Assembly (NCBI GenBank): GCA_035457105.1
Contig: DATIBX010000565.1
Span: forward strand, 1-64,000
Source: PSRF01 sp035457105
GTDB lineage: Bacteria > Acidobacteriota > Blastocatellia > Pyrinomonadales > Pyrinomonadaceae
Length of the DNA stretch: 64,000 nucleotides
Direction: 5' to 3'
Both the position numbers and the translations under genes were made by a program. The notes under the pieces are model-generated. The model made no database searches. It saw only the letters and a list, made by a program, of their open reading frames with translations, and was not told the DNA's origin. This document shows positions 54,801 to 62,918 of the stretch, in pieces (positions within the stretch are counted from its first letter, which is position 1; each line of letters opens with the position of its first letter).

Positions 54801-56702
54801 TTAATAATGTTCCAGTGCGAGCGAGTAGACTAAAACGTCTCCACGAGAACGAAGCGTCGTTTCCTTCTTCTCGTCACTCGCCTCAACTATTGGTTTGCTC
54901 TCTGAATGGCTTTTAAGAAAGGAAGTTACCTTGTCACGGACGGAAGCGTTATCGATCAACCCGCGGGTTTTCGGATTGGCAAACTCTCGAACCGGCTCAA
55001 GCTCACTCAGTTCGTTAGGGGCATATATCAACCAGACTTTCTCAGTACCCTTGTCACTATCAAGTCGAAACCAACTATTCTCGGGTATTTGAAGGTTCAC
55101 ATTTTCCTGAAGCAGCGCTGAACCTCTATTCGATGTTGGCGAAGGAAATAGAACGACGTATTCAGGCGCCTCATTCGGCTGATGAGGACCCTCATTGATG
55201 ACGTAGAGGAAACCTGATTGCGAGCTTTTGAGATTGAGTCTGAGTTGGTATCCACGCTCGAAAAGAATTTCCCTGGCAAGTTGAATTGGCTCTTCAAAAG
55301 CTCGATTGTCTCGGTACTTCTGGAGCGTAATCGAGTACGTTAAATCTCTACTTGGAGCAACCAGGGGCGGAGTTGGAACCAGTGACTGAGAACGAGATCG
55401 ATTCCACACGAACCAACCCGCCAAAGCAACAAGTAATACTGCGAGCGGCAGAAAAATAACCAACGGATTTCTCCGTGTGGTAACTGCCTTCATTGGAGCT
55501 TTAGCAGTAGTTATCTTTTGTTCAGCAGTAGGAATTGCAGGAGTTGGAGTCACAACTGGACTCGTCGAATGACCTAGCTCGCTGACTCCATCAAGTTGCT
55601 TTCTTAGGAGTCGCAGGTCAATCATCATGTCCTTCGCCGTTTGGTAGCGTTCGTCGAAACGCTTAGACATGGCCTTATTGACAATACGTTGCAGCTCGGG
55701 GGGCAGCGTTGAATCTAACTGAGTTAAAGCAGACGGATCTTTCTCGAGGATCTGAACAATGGTGTGGGCAGGCGTTATTCCTTTGAAAGGCATCACACCA
55801 GCAACCATCTCGTAGATCATCACGCCGACGCTCCATAGATCGGTGCGTTCATCAACGACGTGAGCTTGAGCTTGCTCGGGCGACATGTAATTAATAGTCC
55901 CCATCAAATTGCCCGGTATGCTCTTGAATTCAGTAGCAGCCTCTGCATCAGTTTGCTCGCGCGTTGCTGTTCCTGCCCGTGGTTCGGTGAGCTTCGCCAG
56001 TCCGAAGTCGAGCACCTTAACCACGTGATCGCGACGACGAAGCATTACGTTCTCCGGCTTCATATCGCGATGGACAATCTTCGCCTCATGCGCTGCATCA
56101 AGTGCGGCCAAGATTTGGATGCTGATATCGAGGATCTCCGAGAGCTTTAGTCGTTTTCCCCTCATGTAGTCGCGCAACGTATCTCCATCGACAAACTCGG
56201 TTGCGATAAACGACAACGAATCGATTTCACCAAACTCGTAGATGGTGAGGATGTTTGGTTGGTTTAAGGACGAAGCAACCTTCGCTTCCTGGCGGAACCG
56301 CTGCATTCGCCGTTTGTCGTTGGCCACACTGACAGGAAGGATCTTCAGGGCAACCGTCCGGTCAAGTCTCTGGTCCGTGGCCAGATACACTTCGCCCATT
56401 CCGCCCGCGCCTAATTTTCTTTGAATGAGGTATGACCCAAACTGTTGATTCTCATCAAGACTATCGGACGAGTCCTCGCTGACATTGGAGTTCAAGACAA
56501 TCCCAACGTCATCGACGACTGGTTTACTAATGAAACTGTCAGCTTCAGCCTTCTTATGACTGTCGATTAGTTTTTCGACTTCAGAACGAAGGTCGTCGTC
56601 TGCGCCGCACTCCTCCTTGAGGTAAAGCACGCGAGCAGGATCATTCAGCGACTTGGCCGCTTCGAAGATTCTACTGATTTCATGCCAACGCTCAGGTTTC
56701 AA
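54801..56702 (-). CDS. Transmembrane Ser/Thr protein kinase with DUF4384-like sensor domain
   Basis: 633 aa from a TTG start at 56702. The kinase domain (about 90-360) has the glycine loop LGAGGMGEVYLA, the VAIK-type lysine in VALKIL, HRDMKPENV catalytic loop, DFGLAKL and SPEQAQAHVVDERTDLWSVGV, all intact. One TM segment (VIFLPLAVLLVALAGWFVW, about 420-440) leads to an extracytoplasmic tail with DUF4384-like strands (GFLYVINEG, YVVLFPSP). The TTG overlaps the sigma factor's TGA (TTGA), coupling the genes. Confidence 0.9.
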   Translation of the reverse strand: MKPERWHEISRIFEAAKSLNDPARVLYLKEECGADDDLRSEVEKLIDSHKKAEADSFISKPVVDDVGIVLNSNVSEDSSDSLDENQQFGSYLIQRKLGAGGMGEVYLATDQRLDRTVALKILPVSVANDKRRMQRFRQEAKVASSLNQPNILTIYEFGEIDSLSFIATEFVDGDTLRDYMRGKRLKLSEILDISIQILAALDAAHEAKIVHRDMKPENVMLRRRDHVVKVLDFGLAKLTEPRAGTATREQTDAEAATEFKSIPGNLMGTINYMSPEQAQAHVVDERTDLWSVGVMIYEMVAGVMPFKGITPAHTIVQILEKDPSALTQLDSTLPPELQRIVNKAMSKRFDERYQTAKDMMIDLRLLRKQLDGVSELGHSTSPVVTPTPAIPTAEQKITTAKAPMKAVTTRRNPLVIFLPLAVLLVALAGWFVWNRSRSQSLVPTPPLVAPSRDLTYSITLQKYRDNRAFEEPIQLAREILFERGYQLRLNLKSSQSGFLYVINEGPHQPNEAPEYVVLFPSPTSNRGSALLQENVNLQIPENSWFRLDSDKGTEKVWLIYAPNELSELEPVREFANPKTRGLIDNASVRDKVTSFLKSHSESKPIVEASDEKKETTLRSRGDVLVYSLALEHY

Positions 56703-57283
56703 TCCGTCGCACTCCCAGCAAGTTGTTGGTAAAGCCACGCTCGCGCCATATTCCAATCGCGGGTTACCGTGTTTGGCGAAATTCCCAGTGCCTGCGAGAT
56801 CTCTTCATTACTCAAGCCTCCGAAATAACGTAATTCCACCACTCGACTACGCCGTTGGTCTATCTCAGCCAAACTCTGTAAAGCGTCATCGAGCTTTAGC
56901 AACTCGTCTGCCCTTGTTACTTGCAATGTCGCAGTTTCATCGAGCGAAACTTGTTGCTGACCTCCACCGCGCTTCGCGTATGCCTGGCTGCGAGCATGAT
57001 CGATCAGAATGCGGCGCATGATCTGGGCCGAGATTGCAAAGAAGTGAGATCGGTTGGCCCAATGAACATTGCGCTGGTCCACAAGACGCACATAGGCTTC
57101 GTTTATTAAAGCGGTCGTTTGTAGGGTATGGCCCTTTTTCTCTCGACTCATGTAACGCCGGGCTAAGCGGTGCAGTTCGTCGTAAACAAGCGGATATAAC
57201 TGGTCAAGCGCGGATTGATTTCCACTGCTCCAGGCGTCCAGCAGTTGAGTAATCTCATGCTGCGGGGTCGAGTCTTTTGTCAT
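56699..57283 (-). CDS. Sigma-70 family RNA polymerase sigma factor (TIGR02999-like ECF)
   Basis: 194 aa. A two-domain extracytoplasmic-function-like sigma factor with region 2 (NEAYVRLVDQRNVHWANRSHFFAISAQIMRRILIDHARS) and region 4 (LRYFGGLSNEEISQALGISPNTVTRDWNMARAWL). The sequence type, including ILIDHARSQ and RGGGQQQVSLDE, is the TIGR02999 group commonly placed before Ser/Thr kinases. Its stop overlaps the kinase start. It should control a small regulon that may include this cassette. Confidence 0.93.
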   Translation of the reverse strand: MTKDSTPQHEITQLLDAWSSGNQSALDQLYPLVYDELHRLARRYMSREKKGHTLQTTALINEAYVRLVDQRNVHWANRSHFFAISAQIMRRILIDHARSQAYAKRGGGQQQVSLDETATLQVTRADELLKLDDALQSLAEIDQRRSRVVELRYFGGLSNEEISQALGISPNTVTRDWNMARAWLYQQLAGSATD

Positions 57284-57329
57284 CAGTATTGAGATCTCAA
57301 AGTAGGATCCCTGGATCTGATTGCGAAGG

Positions 57330-58184
57330 CTATTCAGGGCCTGACAGAACTTCCGTAGCGTGTCCTAAAACGTCTTGCACCTGCCTGTCCCAATAAGACC
57401 AAACATGACCACCCGGGACTCGGCGGTACGCATATCGTACTTTAAGCTGAGATAACACGTCTGAAAAGTGATCATTTACATTCAGCCAGGGATCATCGAG
57501 GCCGCAGTCCAAATAGACAAAAGGCAAGGCGGGAGCCTTTCCAGGGGTTAAGCCAAGCACAATTTGCTCGAGATCGTTGTCGCTGCGGGCCAAACTGCCG
57601 GCGGCGCCAAAGGTATCCATAATTGATTTGTCATCCACTCGATTCGGCGCATCGAATGCACCGCTCATCGACGCCGCGAAGGCGAAGGTTGAAGGATGCT
57701 TGAAACCGAGTTTAAGCGCTCCATAACCTCCCATTGAGTTTCCCGCAATACCGCGACCTCTTCTATCCCGAATCGTGCGAAAGCGACCGTCCACGTCAGG
57801 GATAAGCTCATTAATTATATAACTCTCATACTTCTCAGATGGATTCGTTGCGCTGTCTGAGTACCAACCGTTATTCCCTTCGGGAGTGATAATTATGAAT
57901 TTATGCTGGGCGGCGTATTGCGCCAAACCAGTGTTGTTCAGCCAGGAATCAAAGTGGCCACTCCAGCCATGCAAAAGATATATGACTGGGTAGTGCGTGC
58001 GACTAGACGTGATCAAACCATATCCCGGCGGCAACACAACTTTGTAAGGTAATACTCTGCCATTGAGACCGCTGGTGAATTGAATAGTCTCAATCTGGAT
58101 GCCTTTTTTTAATTGGTAATAGAAACCAACAAGAGCCAGGAGCAAAATAACGATCAGGACCAGCAATCGACGTGACCGGATCAA
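57330..58184 (-). CDS. Membrane-anchored alpha/beta-hydrolase esterase
   Basis: 284 aa, TTG start at 58184 with GGAGGAATTTC upstream. An N-terminal TM anchor (7-24) and an esterase-D-like fold follow: nucleophile elbow GNSMGGYGA (S150), acid in YLDCGLDDPW (about 233) and His in GGHVWSYW (about 262). Members hydrolyse carboxyl esters, for example acetyl- or feruloyl-esters. The gene ends 46 nt before the sigma factor start and may belong to the same transcript. Confidence 0.85.
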   Translation of the reverse strand: MIRSRRLLVLIVILLLALVGFYYQLKKGIQIETIQFTSGLNGRVLPYKVVLPPGYGLITSSRTHYPVIYLLHGWSGHFDSWLNNTGLAQYAAQHKFIIITPEGNNGWYSDSATNPSEKYESYIINELIPDVDGRFRTIRDRRGRGIAGNSMGGYGALKLGFKHPSTFAFAASMSGAFDAPNRVDDKSIMDTFGAAGSLARSDNDLEQIVLGLTPGKAPALPFVYLDCGLDDPWLNVNDHFSDVLSQLKVRYAYRRVPGGHVWSYWDRQVQDVLGHATEVLSGPE

Positions 58185-58262
58185 GAAATTCCTCCAGCAG
58201 CAACCAACGTATCGCCTCTCATAAGCATAATAATTTGACGCAACCGGAAAATGACCGCGTCT

Positions 58263-59684
58263 TCACACTCCGCTGTCGAGTACATCTCGGACCGCACGTA
58301 TAACCCGCTCGACGTCTGCCTCTGAAGTCTGCCAGTTGCAAACGCTAACTCTCATCGCTCTGCGCCCACGCCAGGTAGTGGCGCCAAAAAACGCTTCGCC
58401 AGTCAGGAGAATTTTTGCAATGACCTCTTCGGTATAGCGATCGTGGTCATCGTCAGTCGCACCGGACCGAGGATCTATAAACCTTACGAGGCCCTGGTTG
58501 ATCTCCGGCTCCCAAAGCATTTCAGCCCCAGGTAATTTACCAATCCCTACCACGATCGAGCGAGCATGCTGACAACAGCGGTCCACCAGGTTTGCCACTC
58601 CGTTACGACCAAGTTGCCGTAAAGCAGCGTACACGCTAAAGGCCCGAGAGCGCCTGGACCATTCCGGATTCCAATCCATTTGGTCACGAGCGTTGTTGAC
58701 GTGGGTGATGTAAGAAGCACGACTGGCCATCGATGCTCGATGAGCCTCAGTATCCTTAACAAAAGCGAAACCGCAGTCGAAGGGTACATTTAGCCACTTG
58801 TGTCCGTCAGTGGCCCATGAATCTGCACCATCGATACTCTTTACCAAATGACGAGTCTTCTTGTTTGCCCCGGCCCAGAGTCCGAACGCGCCGTCGACAT
58901 GCACCCAGGCTCCATGTTTCCTGGCAATCGGAATTATTTGTTCAAAGTTATCGTAAGCTCCGATGTTTATATCCCCGGCTTGCAACAAGACGATAGTCGG
59001 CGAGTCAGGATCAGCAACCAGTTCGTGCTGCAATGCCTCCGGAATAAGTCGGCCTTCTGGGTCAGCCGGTAGCAGTTTGATCTGACCAGAGCCTAACCCG
59101 ATTAATCTTACTGCTCGTTCGAATGAGCCATGACGTTCGGTGCTAGTCAAGATCCGAATTACTGGAGCCTTGAATAAACCTTGCCGCTCAACGTCCCATC
59201 CTTTACGGTCCAACACCGAATGGCGCGCGGCTGCGAGACACGTTACGTGAGCCATCTGACATCCGGTGACAATTGCAAAACTGGCAGACGCAGGTAAACC
59301 TAGAATCTCTTTTAACCACTCGCCGGCGATTTCTTCTACTACGGCAGCAGCAGGGCTGCAGGCGTAGAGTGCAGCGTTCTGTTGCCAGGCTGATGTTAAC
59401 CAGTCAGCTGCTAACGCAGCCGGCAATACGCCTCCGATTACCCAACCAAAAAAACGCCCTCCGGCGGACCCGAGTAAGCCGCCATTCACATCATGGGCCA
59501 GCTCAGCAACCGCAAGTTGAGGATCAATCCCTTCGTCTGTCAATTGTTTTGTCAATTGCGCTCGCAGCTGGTGCACGTCTGCCGTGGCGGCAACTGGCGC
59601 CTGGTCCAATGACTCGAGATAAGTAATTGCCTGTTCGAAGGCAATGTCGAGAGCTTTGCGGAAGTTTGGATCTAGTTTCGTCAT
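58263..59684 (-). CDS. PLP-dependent amino-acid decarboxylase (group II)
   Basis: 473 aa. The aspartate aminotransferase-fold decarboxylase class (aromatic-L-amino-acid/glutamate type). Landmarks are the PLP lysine K296 in TDGHKWLNV, the His-Asp region VHVDGAFGLWA before it and the phosphate-binding TGCQMAHVTCL. The substrate (aromatic amino acid or another) is not decided by these motifs. It is upstream of a 78-nt gap before the esterase. Confidence 0.85.
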   Translation of the reverse strand: MTKLDPNFRKALDIAFEQAITYLESLDQAPVAATADVHQLRAQLTKQLTDEGIDPQLAVAELAHDVNGGLLGSAGGRFFGWVIGGVLPAALAADWLTSAWQQNAALYACSPAAAVVEEIAGEWLKEILGLPASASFAIVTGCQMAHVTCLAAARHSVLDRKGWDVERQGLFKAPVIRILTSTERHGSFERAVRLIGLGSGQIKLLPADPEGRLIPEALQHELVADPDSPTIVLLQAGDINIGAYDNFEQIIPIARKHGAWVHVDGAFGLWAGANKKTRHLVKSIDGADSWATDGHKWLNVPFDCGFAFVKDTEAHRASMASRASYITHVNNARDQMDWNPEWSRRSRAFSVYAALRQLGRNGVANLVDRCCQHARSIVVGIGKLPGAEMLWEPEINQGLVRFIDPRSGATDDDHDRYTEEVIAKILLTGEAFFGATTWRGRRAMRVSVCNWQTSEADVERVIRAVRDVLDSGV

Positions 59685-59809
59685 GCAGTTAGTTTAAGAT
59701 GTTGGACCTTCGCACGCTATCGGAAACTTGCTCTAAAAAGATGGATATTTTAAAGGATCGTTTGGGGCGGATGTCCTCAATTTGGCCTACTCTGCGCAAC
59801 CTTCTTGTC

Positions 59810-59866
59810 CTCTGTGACTCGGTGGTTTGAAAAATGGCCCAAGATATCCACCACAGAGTCACAGAG
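59810..59866. repeat. Inverted repeat of the CACAGAGTCACAGAG type
   Basis: Arms CTCTGTGACTCGGTGGT (59810-59826) and ACCACAGAGTCACAGAG (59850-59866) pair at 16 of 17 positions with a 23-nt spacer. It lies in the 340-bp gap upstream of the ferritin-like gene. Short repeats of this wording are common intergenic elements in several phyla. Confidence 0.65.
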
Positions 59867-60026
59867 AACACAAAGATGCACAAAGCAGGGTTTAGATTAG
59901 GACGGCACTTGAGGTTGTCCATGATCAACCGAGCGAAAAACATCGACTACTAATTTATGCACTTAGACTTTTTTCCACTTTCTGTATATTCTCACGCAAA
60001 CCAATTAATCACCTTTGGAGGAGATG

Positions 60027-60476
60027 ATGTCAGACGACAACTACGATAAAACGACTGCAGTGAATCTTCTCAATCAAATAATGGAAGCGGAACTTGCAGG
60101 AGTGGTCCGCTACACTCACTACTCTCTCATGGTTTTTGGTCACAACCGGATTCCAATCGTCAGCTGGCTACGCGGTGAAGCCACCATTTGTTTAGCTCAT
60201 GCGAGCGAGGCCGGCGAATTAGTCACCCATCTGGGTGAACACCCGTCTCTCAAGATCGGGAGCCTGCTCGAAACTCACAAACATGGAATCAACGACATCC
60301 TGCTTGAATCGCTCGAAGCGGAAAGGGCAGGGTTGAACCTCTACAAGCAGTTGTACGAACTGGTCCGGGACCGTTCTGTATTACTCGAGGATTATGCTCG
60401 CCGCCTGATCGCCGAAGAAGAGCTGCACATCGGGGAAGTCAACAAGATGCTGCGGAAGCCGGGCGAGCTCGCATAA
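60027..60476 (+). CDS. Ferritin-like (bacterioferritin-type) protein
   Basis: 149 aa from the ATG at 60027 (GGAGG five bases upstream; an extra ATG lies one codon earlier). A four-helix bundle with the di-iron pattern in EAELAGVVRYTHYSL, EATICLAHASEAG and SLEAERAGLNLYKQ / EEELHIGEV, with Glu and His ligands in the expected places. It stores iron or protects from peroxide. A -10-like TATATT (59985-59990) is the best promoter candidate, without a strong -35. A DDAH-like gene follows 11 nt later. Confidence 0.85.
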   Translation: MSDDNYDKTTAVNLLNQIMEAELAGVVRYTHYSLMVFGHNRIPIVSWLRGEATICLAHASEAGELVTHLGEHPSLKIGSLLETHKHGINDILLESLEAERAGLNLYKQLYELVRDRSVLLEDYARRLIAEEELHIGEVNKMLRKPGELA

Positions 60477-60487
60477 TTTCAAAAGAC

Positions 60488-61276
60488 TTGACCGCTTCAA
60501 CGCCCGCATTCAGAAAAGCACTCGTCAGAACTCCAGCTTCAACCTTTGCCGAAGGTCTAACATCGGCGAATCTTGGCGCTCCTGACTACTCGCTCGCTCT
60601 GGTTCAGTTCAACAGCTATTGCTCAGCTCTTTCTGACTGTGGAATTGAAGTAATTACGTTGCCCGCGGACGACCGTTATCCCGACTCAACCTTCGTTGAG
60701 GATACGGCAGTCGTGACGGATCAATGCGTGATATTAACTCGACCAGGAGCACTGGTTCGTCGCGGTGAGGTTGCAGCGATTGCGCCCGCGATCACCGTAC
60801 TAAGATCTGAAATACGTGAGATCAAATCTCCCGGAACACTTGAGGGTGGAGACATCTGTCAAGCAGGAACGCATTTCTTTATCGGCTTGTCTGAACGCAC
60901 CAATCACGAGGGCGCACAGCAGCTATCAAATCACCTCGCCGAGTTAGGCTTCACCTCAAATTTTGTGGATATCCGCAACAATGATGAAATGCTTCACCTG
61001 AAAAGCGGACTCTCGTACCTAGGTGACGGACGCATGGTTATTTCAGAAAGTCTGAAGGCTGACCTGAACTTTAAATCGTTTGAATTGATCCAGGCTTCGT
61101 CATTGGACAGCTATGCGTGCAACTGTATTGCTGTTAATGGTCGAGTATTAATCGCCTCAGGCTTTCCCGTGTTGAAGGAAAAGCTGGACCAACTAGGCTA
61201 CCTAACGATTGAGCTCGAGGTTTCGGAATTTCGGAAGATGGATGGCGGTCTAAGCTGCCTCTCACTCAGATTCTAA
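60488..61276 (+). CDS. Dimethylarginine dimethylaminohydrolase-like (amidinohydrolase fold)
   Basis: 262 aa, TTG start at 60488. It has the DDAH catalytic residues: His in LHLKSGLSYLG (H170) and the nucleophilic Cys in GGLSCLSLRF (C257), with acidic partners in DSTFVEDTAVV and EGGDICQ. DDAH hydrolyses methylated arginines; related proteins act on other amidines. It overlaps the transcript of the ferritin-like gene and meets the POT transporter gene tail to tail, 4 nt overlapping. Confidence 0.88.
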   Translation: MTASTPAFRKALVRTPASTFAEGLTSANLGAPDYSLALVQFNSYCSALSDCGIEVITLPADDRYPDSTFVEDTAVVTDQCVILTRPGALVRRGEVAAIAPAITVLRSEIREIKSPGTLEGGDICQAGTHFFIGLSERTNHEGAQQLSNHLAELGFTSNFVDIRNNDEMLHLKSGLSYLGDGRMVISESLKADLNFKSFELIQASSLDSYACNCIAVNGRVLIASGFPVLKEKLDQLGYLTIELEVSEFRKMDGGLSCLSLRF

Positions 61277-62670
61277 CCTTCACTGGCAATCAGCTTTTTA
61301 ATCTTCGGAGTCAGTAAAGCGAGTACTCCCGCGGCGACGATCAAACCAATCGCAATTCCTCCATAAAGTTTTGTGAGGGCCCACGGATTAGCAGAGTCAA
61401 AGAATCCTGACAAGAAGCCTGCCAGTTTGTTGCCAAGGGCAGTCGCCAGGAACCAAACGCCCATCATAATTCCTACCAATTTCAAAGGTGAGAGCTTCGT
61501 AACTGTACTGAGTCCAACCGGACTGAGACACATTTCTCCACACACTTCGAGAAAGTAGAGACCTACTAACCAAAGCGGACTCACCCGTCCGTAGGCAGTT
61601 AACATCGATGCTGGAATCATCAACAGAAAAGCCACGCCGATGAATAACAATCCGAGAGTGAACTTTACGGGGCTGGTGGGTTGGCGGTCGCCCATTCTTA
61701 CCCAAATTGCCGAGAACAATGGTGCCAGCAAAATTACGAAGAACGGTGTCAGCGATTGTAAAAAGCTTGAAGGAAAGGCCATGCCGAAAACCTTCGTTTC
61801 GACGAGCCTGGCAGCAAAGAGATTGAGACTAGCTCCCTTCTGTTCGTAAGCCGCCCAAAAGAGCATGGTGAAAGTGAAGAATATGAAGATTGCTGCAATC
61901 CTCTTCCAATCGCTTTTGGTCAGCGGCTCTCTCGTGGCAACCGCTTCGCTCGCACCTGTTTTCTTGCCGACACGGTTTCCGACTCCGGCCAAAGTTTTCC
62001 GGTTCAGCAAATAAACGACGAGGCCAAACAACATGCCAACCCCGGCAGCCCCAAATCCCCAGTGCCAACTGCGATCAGGATCTTGGCCCATGCTAATCAG
62101 GAAATTTTTGAAGCTCTGACCCTGGGCAAAATAACCACAGACAAGCGGTGCCAGTACAGCGCCTACATTTATGCCCATATAAAAGATCGAGAAACCGCTG
62201 TCACGACGAGGATCGTTTTCAGCATAGAGACCTCCAACCATCGCACTGATATTCGGCTTCAAGAGACCAGTCCCAATAGCAATCAAGCCCATTCCCAGGT
62301 AAAGAAAACTCATCGAGTGAAACACCATCGAGAGATGGCCAAGGGCAATTATGACTCCGCCAATGAATACGGCCATCCGAGCTCCGAAAAGGTAATCAGC
62401 AGCAAGACCGCCCGGTAGAGCGGTGATATAAACCGCCATCGTGTAGGTGCCGTAGATCGAAGTTGCTTGTTTTACATCGAACCCGAGTCCGCCCTGAGCA
62501 ATAGGGGCTACCATGTACAAAACGAGGATGGCGCGCATACCGTAATAGCTGAAACGTTCCCATAACTCGGTAAAGAACAACGGCGCCAGCCCTCTTGGGT
62601 GTCCCGCGACATCGGCGGACCGCGTAGCGGCGACGATTGGTTGATTAACGGGAATGCTGGTTGCGCTCAT
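61273..62670 (-). CDS. POT-family proton-dependent oligopeptide transporter
   Basis: 465 aa with about 12-14 TM segments. The POT signature is ELWERFSYYGMRAILVLYM near the N-terminus, followed by FSIFYMGINVGAVLAPLVCGYF. The protein imports di- and tripeptides with protons. It ends convergent with the DDAH-like gene, overlapping by 4 nt. Confidence 0.93.
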   Translation of the reverse strand: MSATSIPVNQPIVAATRSADVAGHPRGLAPLFFTELWERFSYYGMRAILVLYMVAPIAQGGLGFDVKQATSIYGTYTMAVYITALPGGLAADYLFGARMAVFIGGVIIALGHLSMVFHSMSFLYLGMGLIAIGTGLLKPNISAMVGGLYAENDPRRDSGFSIFYMGINVGAVLAPLVCGYFAQGQSFKNFLISMGQDPDRSWHWGFGAAGVGMLFGLVVYLLNRKTLAGVGNRVGKKTGASEAVATREPLTKSDWKRIAAIFIFFTFTMLFWAAYEQKGASLNLFAARLVETKVFGMAFPSSFLQSLTPFFVILLAPLFSAIWVRMGDRQPTSPVKFTLGLLFIGVAFLLMIPASMLTAYGRVSPLWLVGLYFLEVCGEMCLSPVGLSTVTKLSPLKLVGIMMGVWFLATALGNKLAGFLSGFFDSANPWALTKLYGGIAIGLIVAAGVLALLTPKIKKLIASEG

Positions 62671-62755
62671 AAAAAAGAAGCCCTCCGAAATGGGAATCGC
62701 TTGATTAAAAGTCGCGGCATTATGAAGAAGGACGCCAAAACGATCAATCCTGTAA

Positions 62756-62779
62756 GGGCGGCACTCCGGAGTGCCGCCC
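62756..62779. repeat. 24-bp perfect palindrome
   Basis: GGGCGGCACTCC / GGAGTGCCGCCC forms a self-complementary 24-mer without a loop, 85 nt upstream of the POT transporter start and 140 nt upstream of the VWFA-domain gene. Candidates are a palindromic intergenic repeat or a dimeric operator. Confidence 0.65.
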
Positions 62780-62918
62780 CACCTTGGTTACCGAGACCCT
62801 TTTCTCCAACCTACGAAACCCAGACAAACCTTTGCCACACATCGAGCATCATTGTTGTATTGAACATGGTTGTAGTCTCCCGAACCAATCACCCGCGCGC
62901 AAACCTGAGATTAGACTC

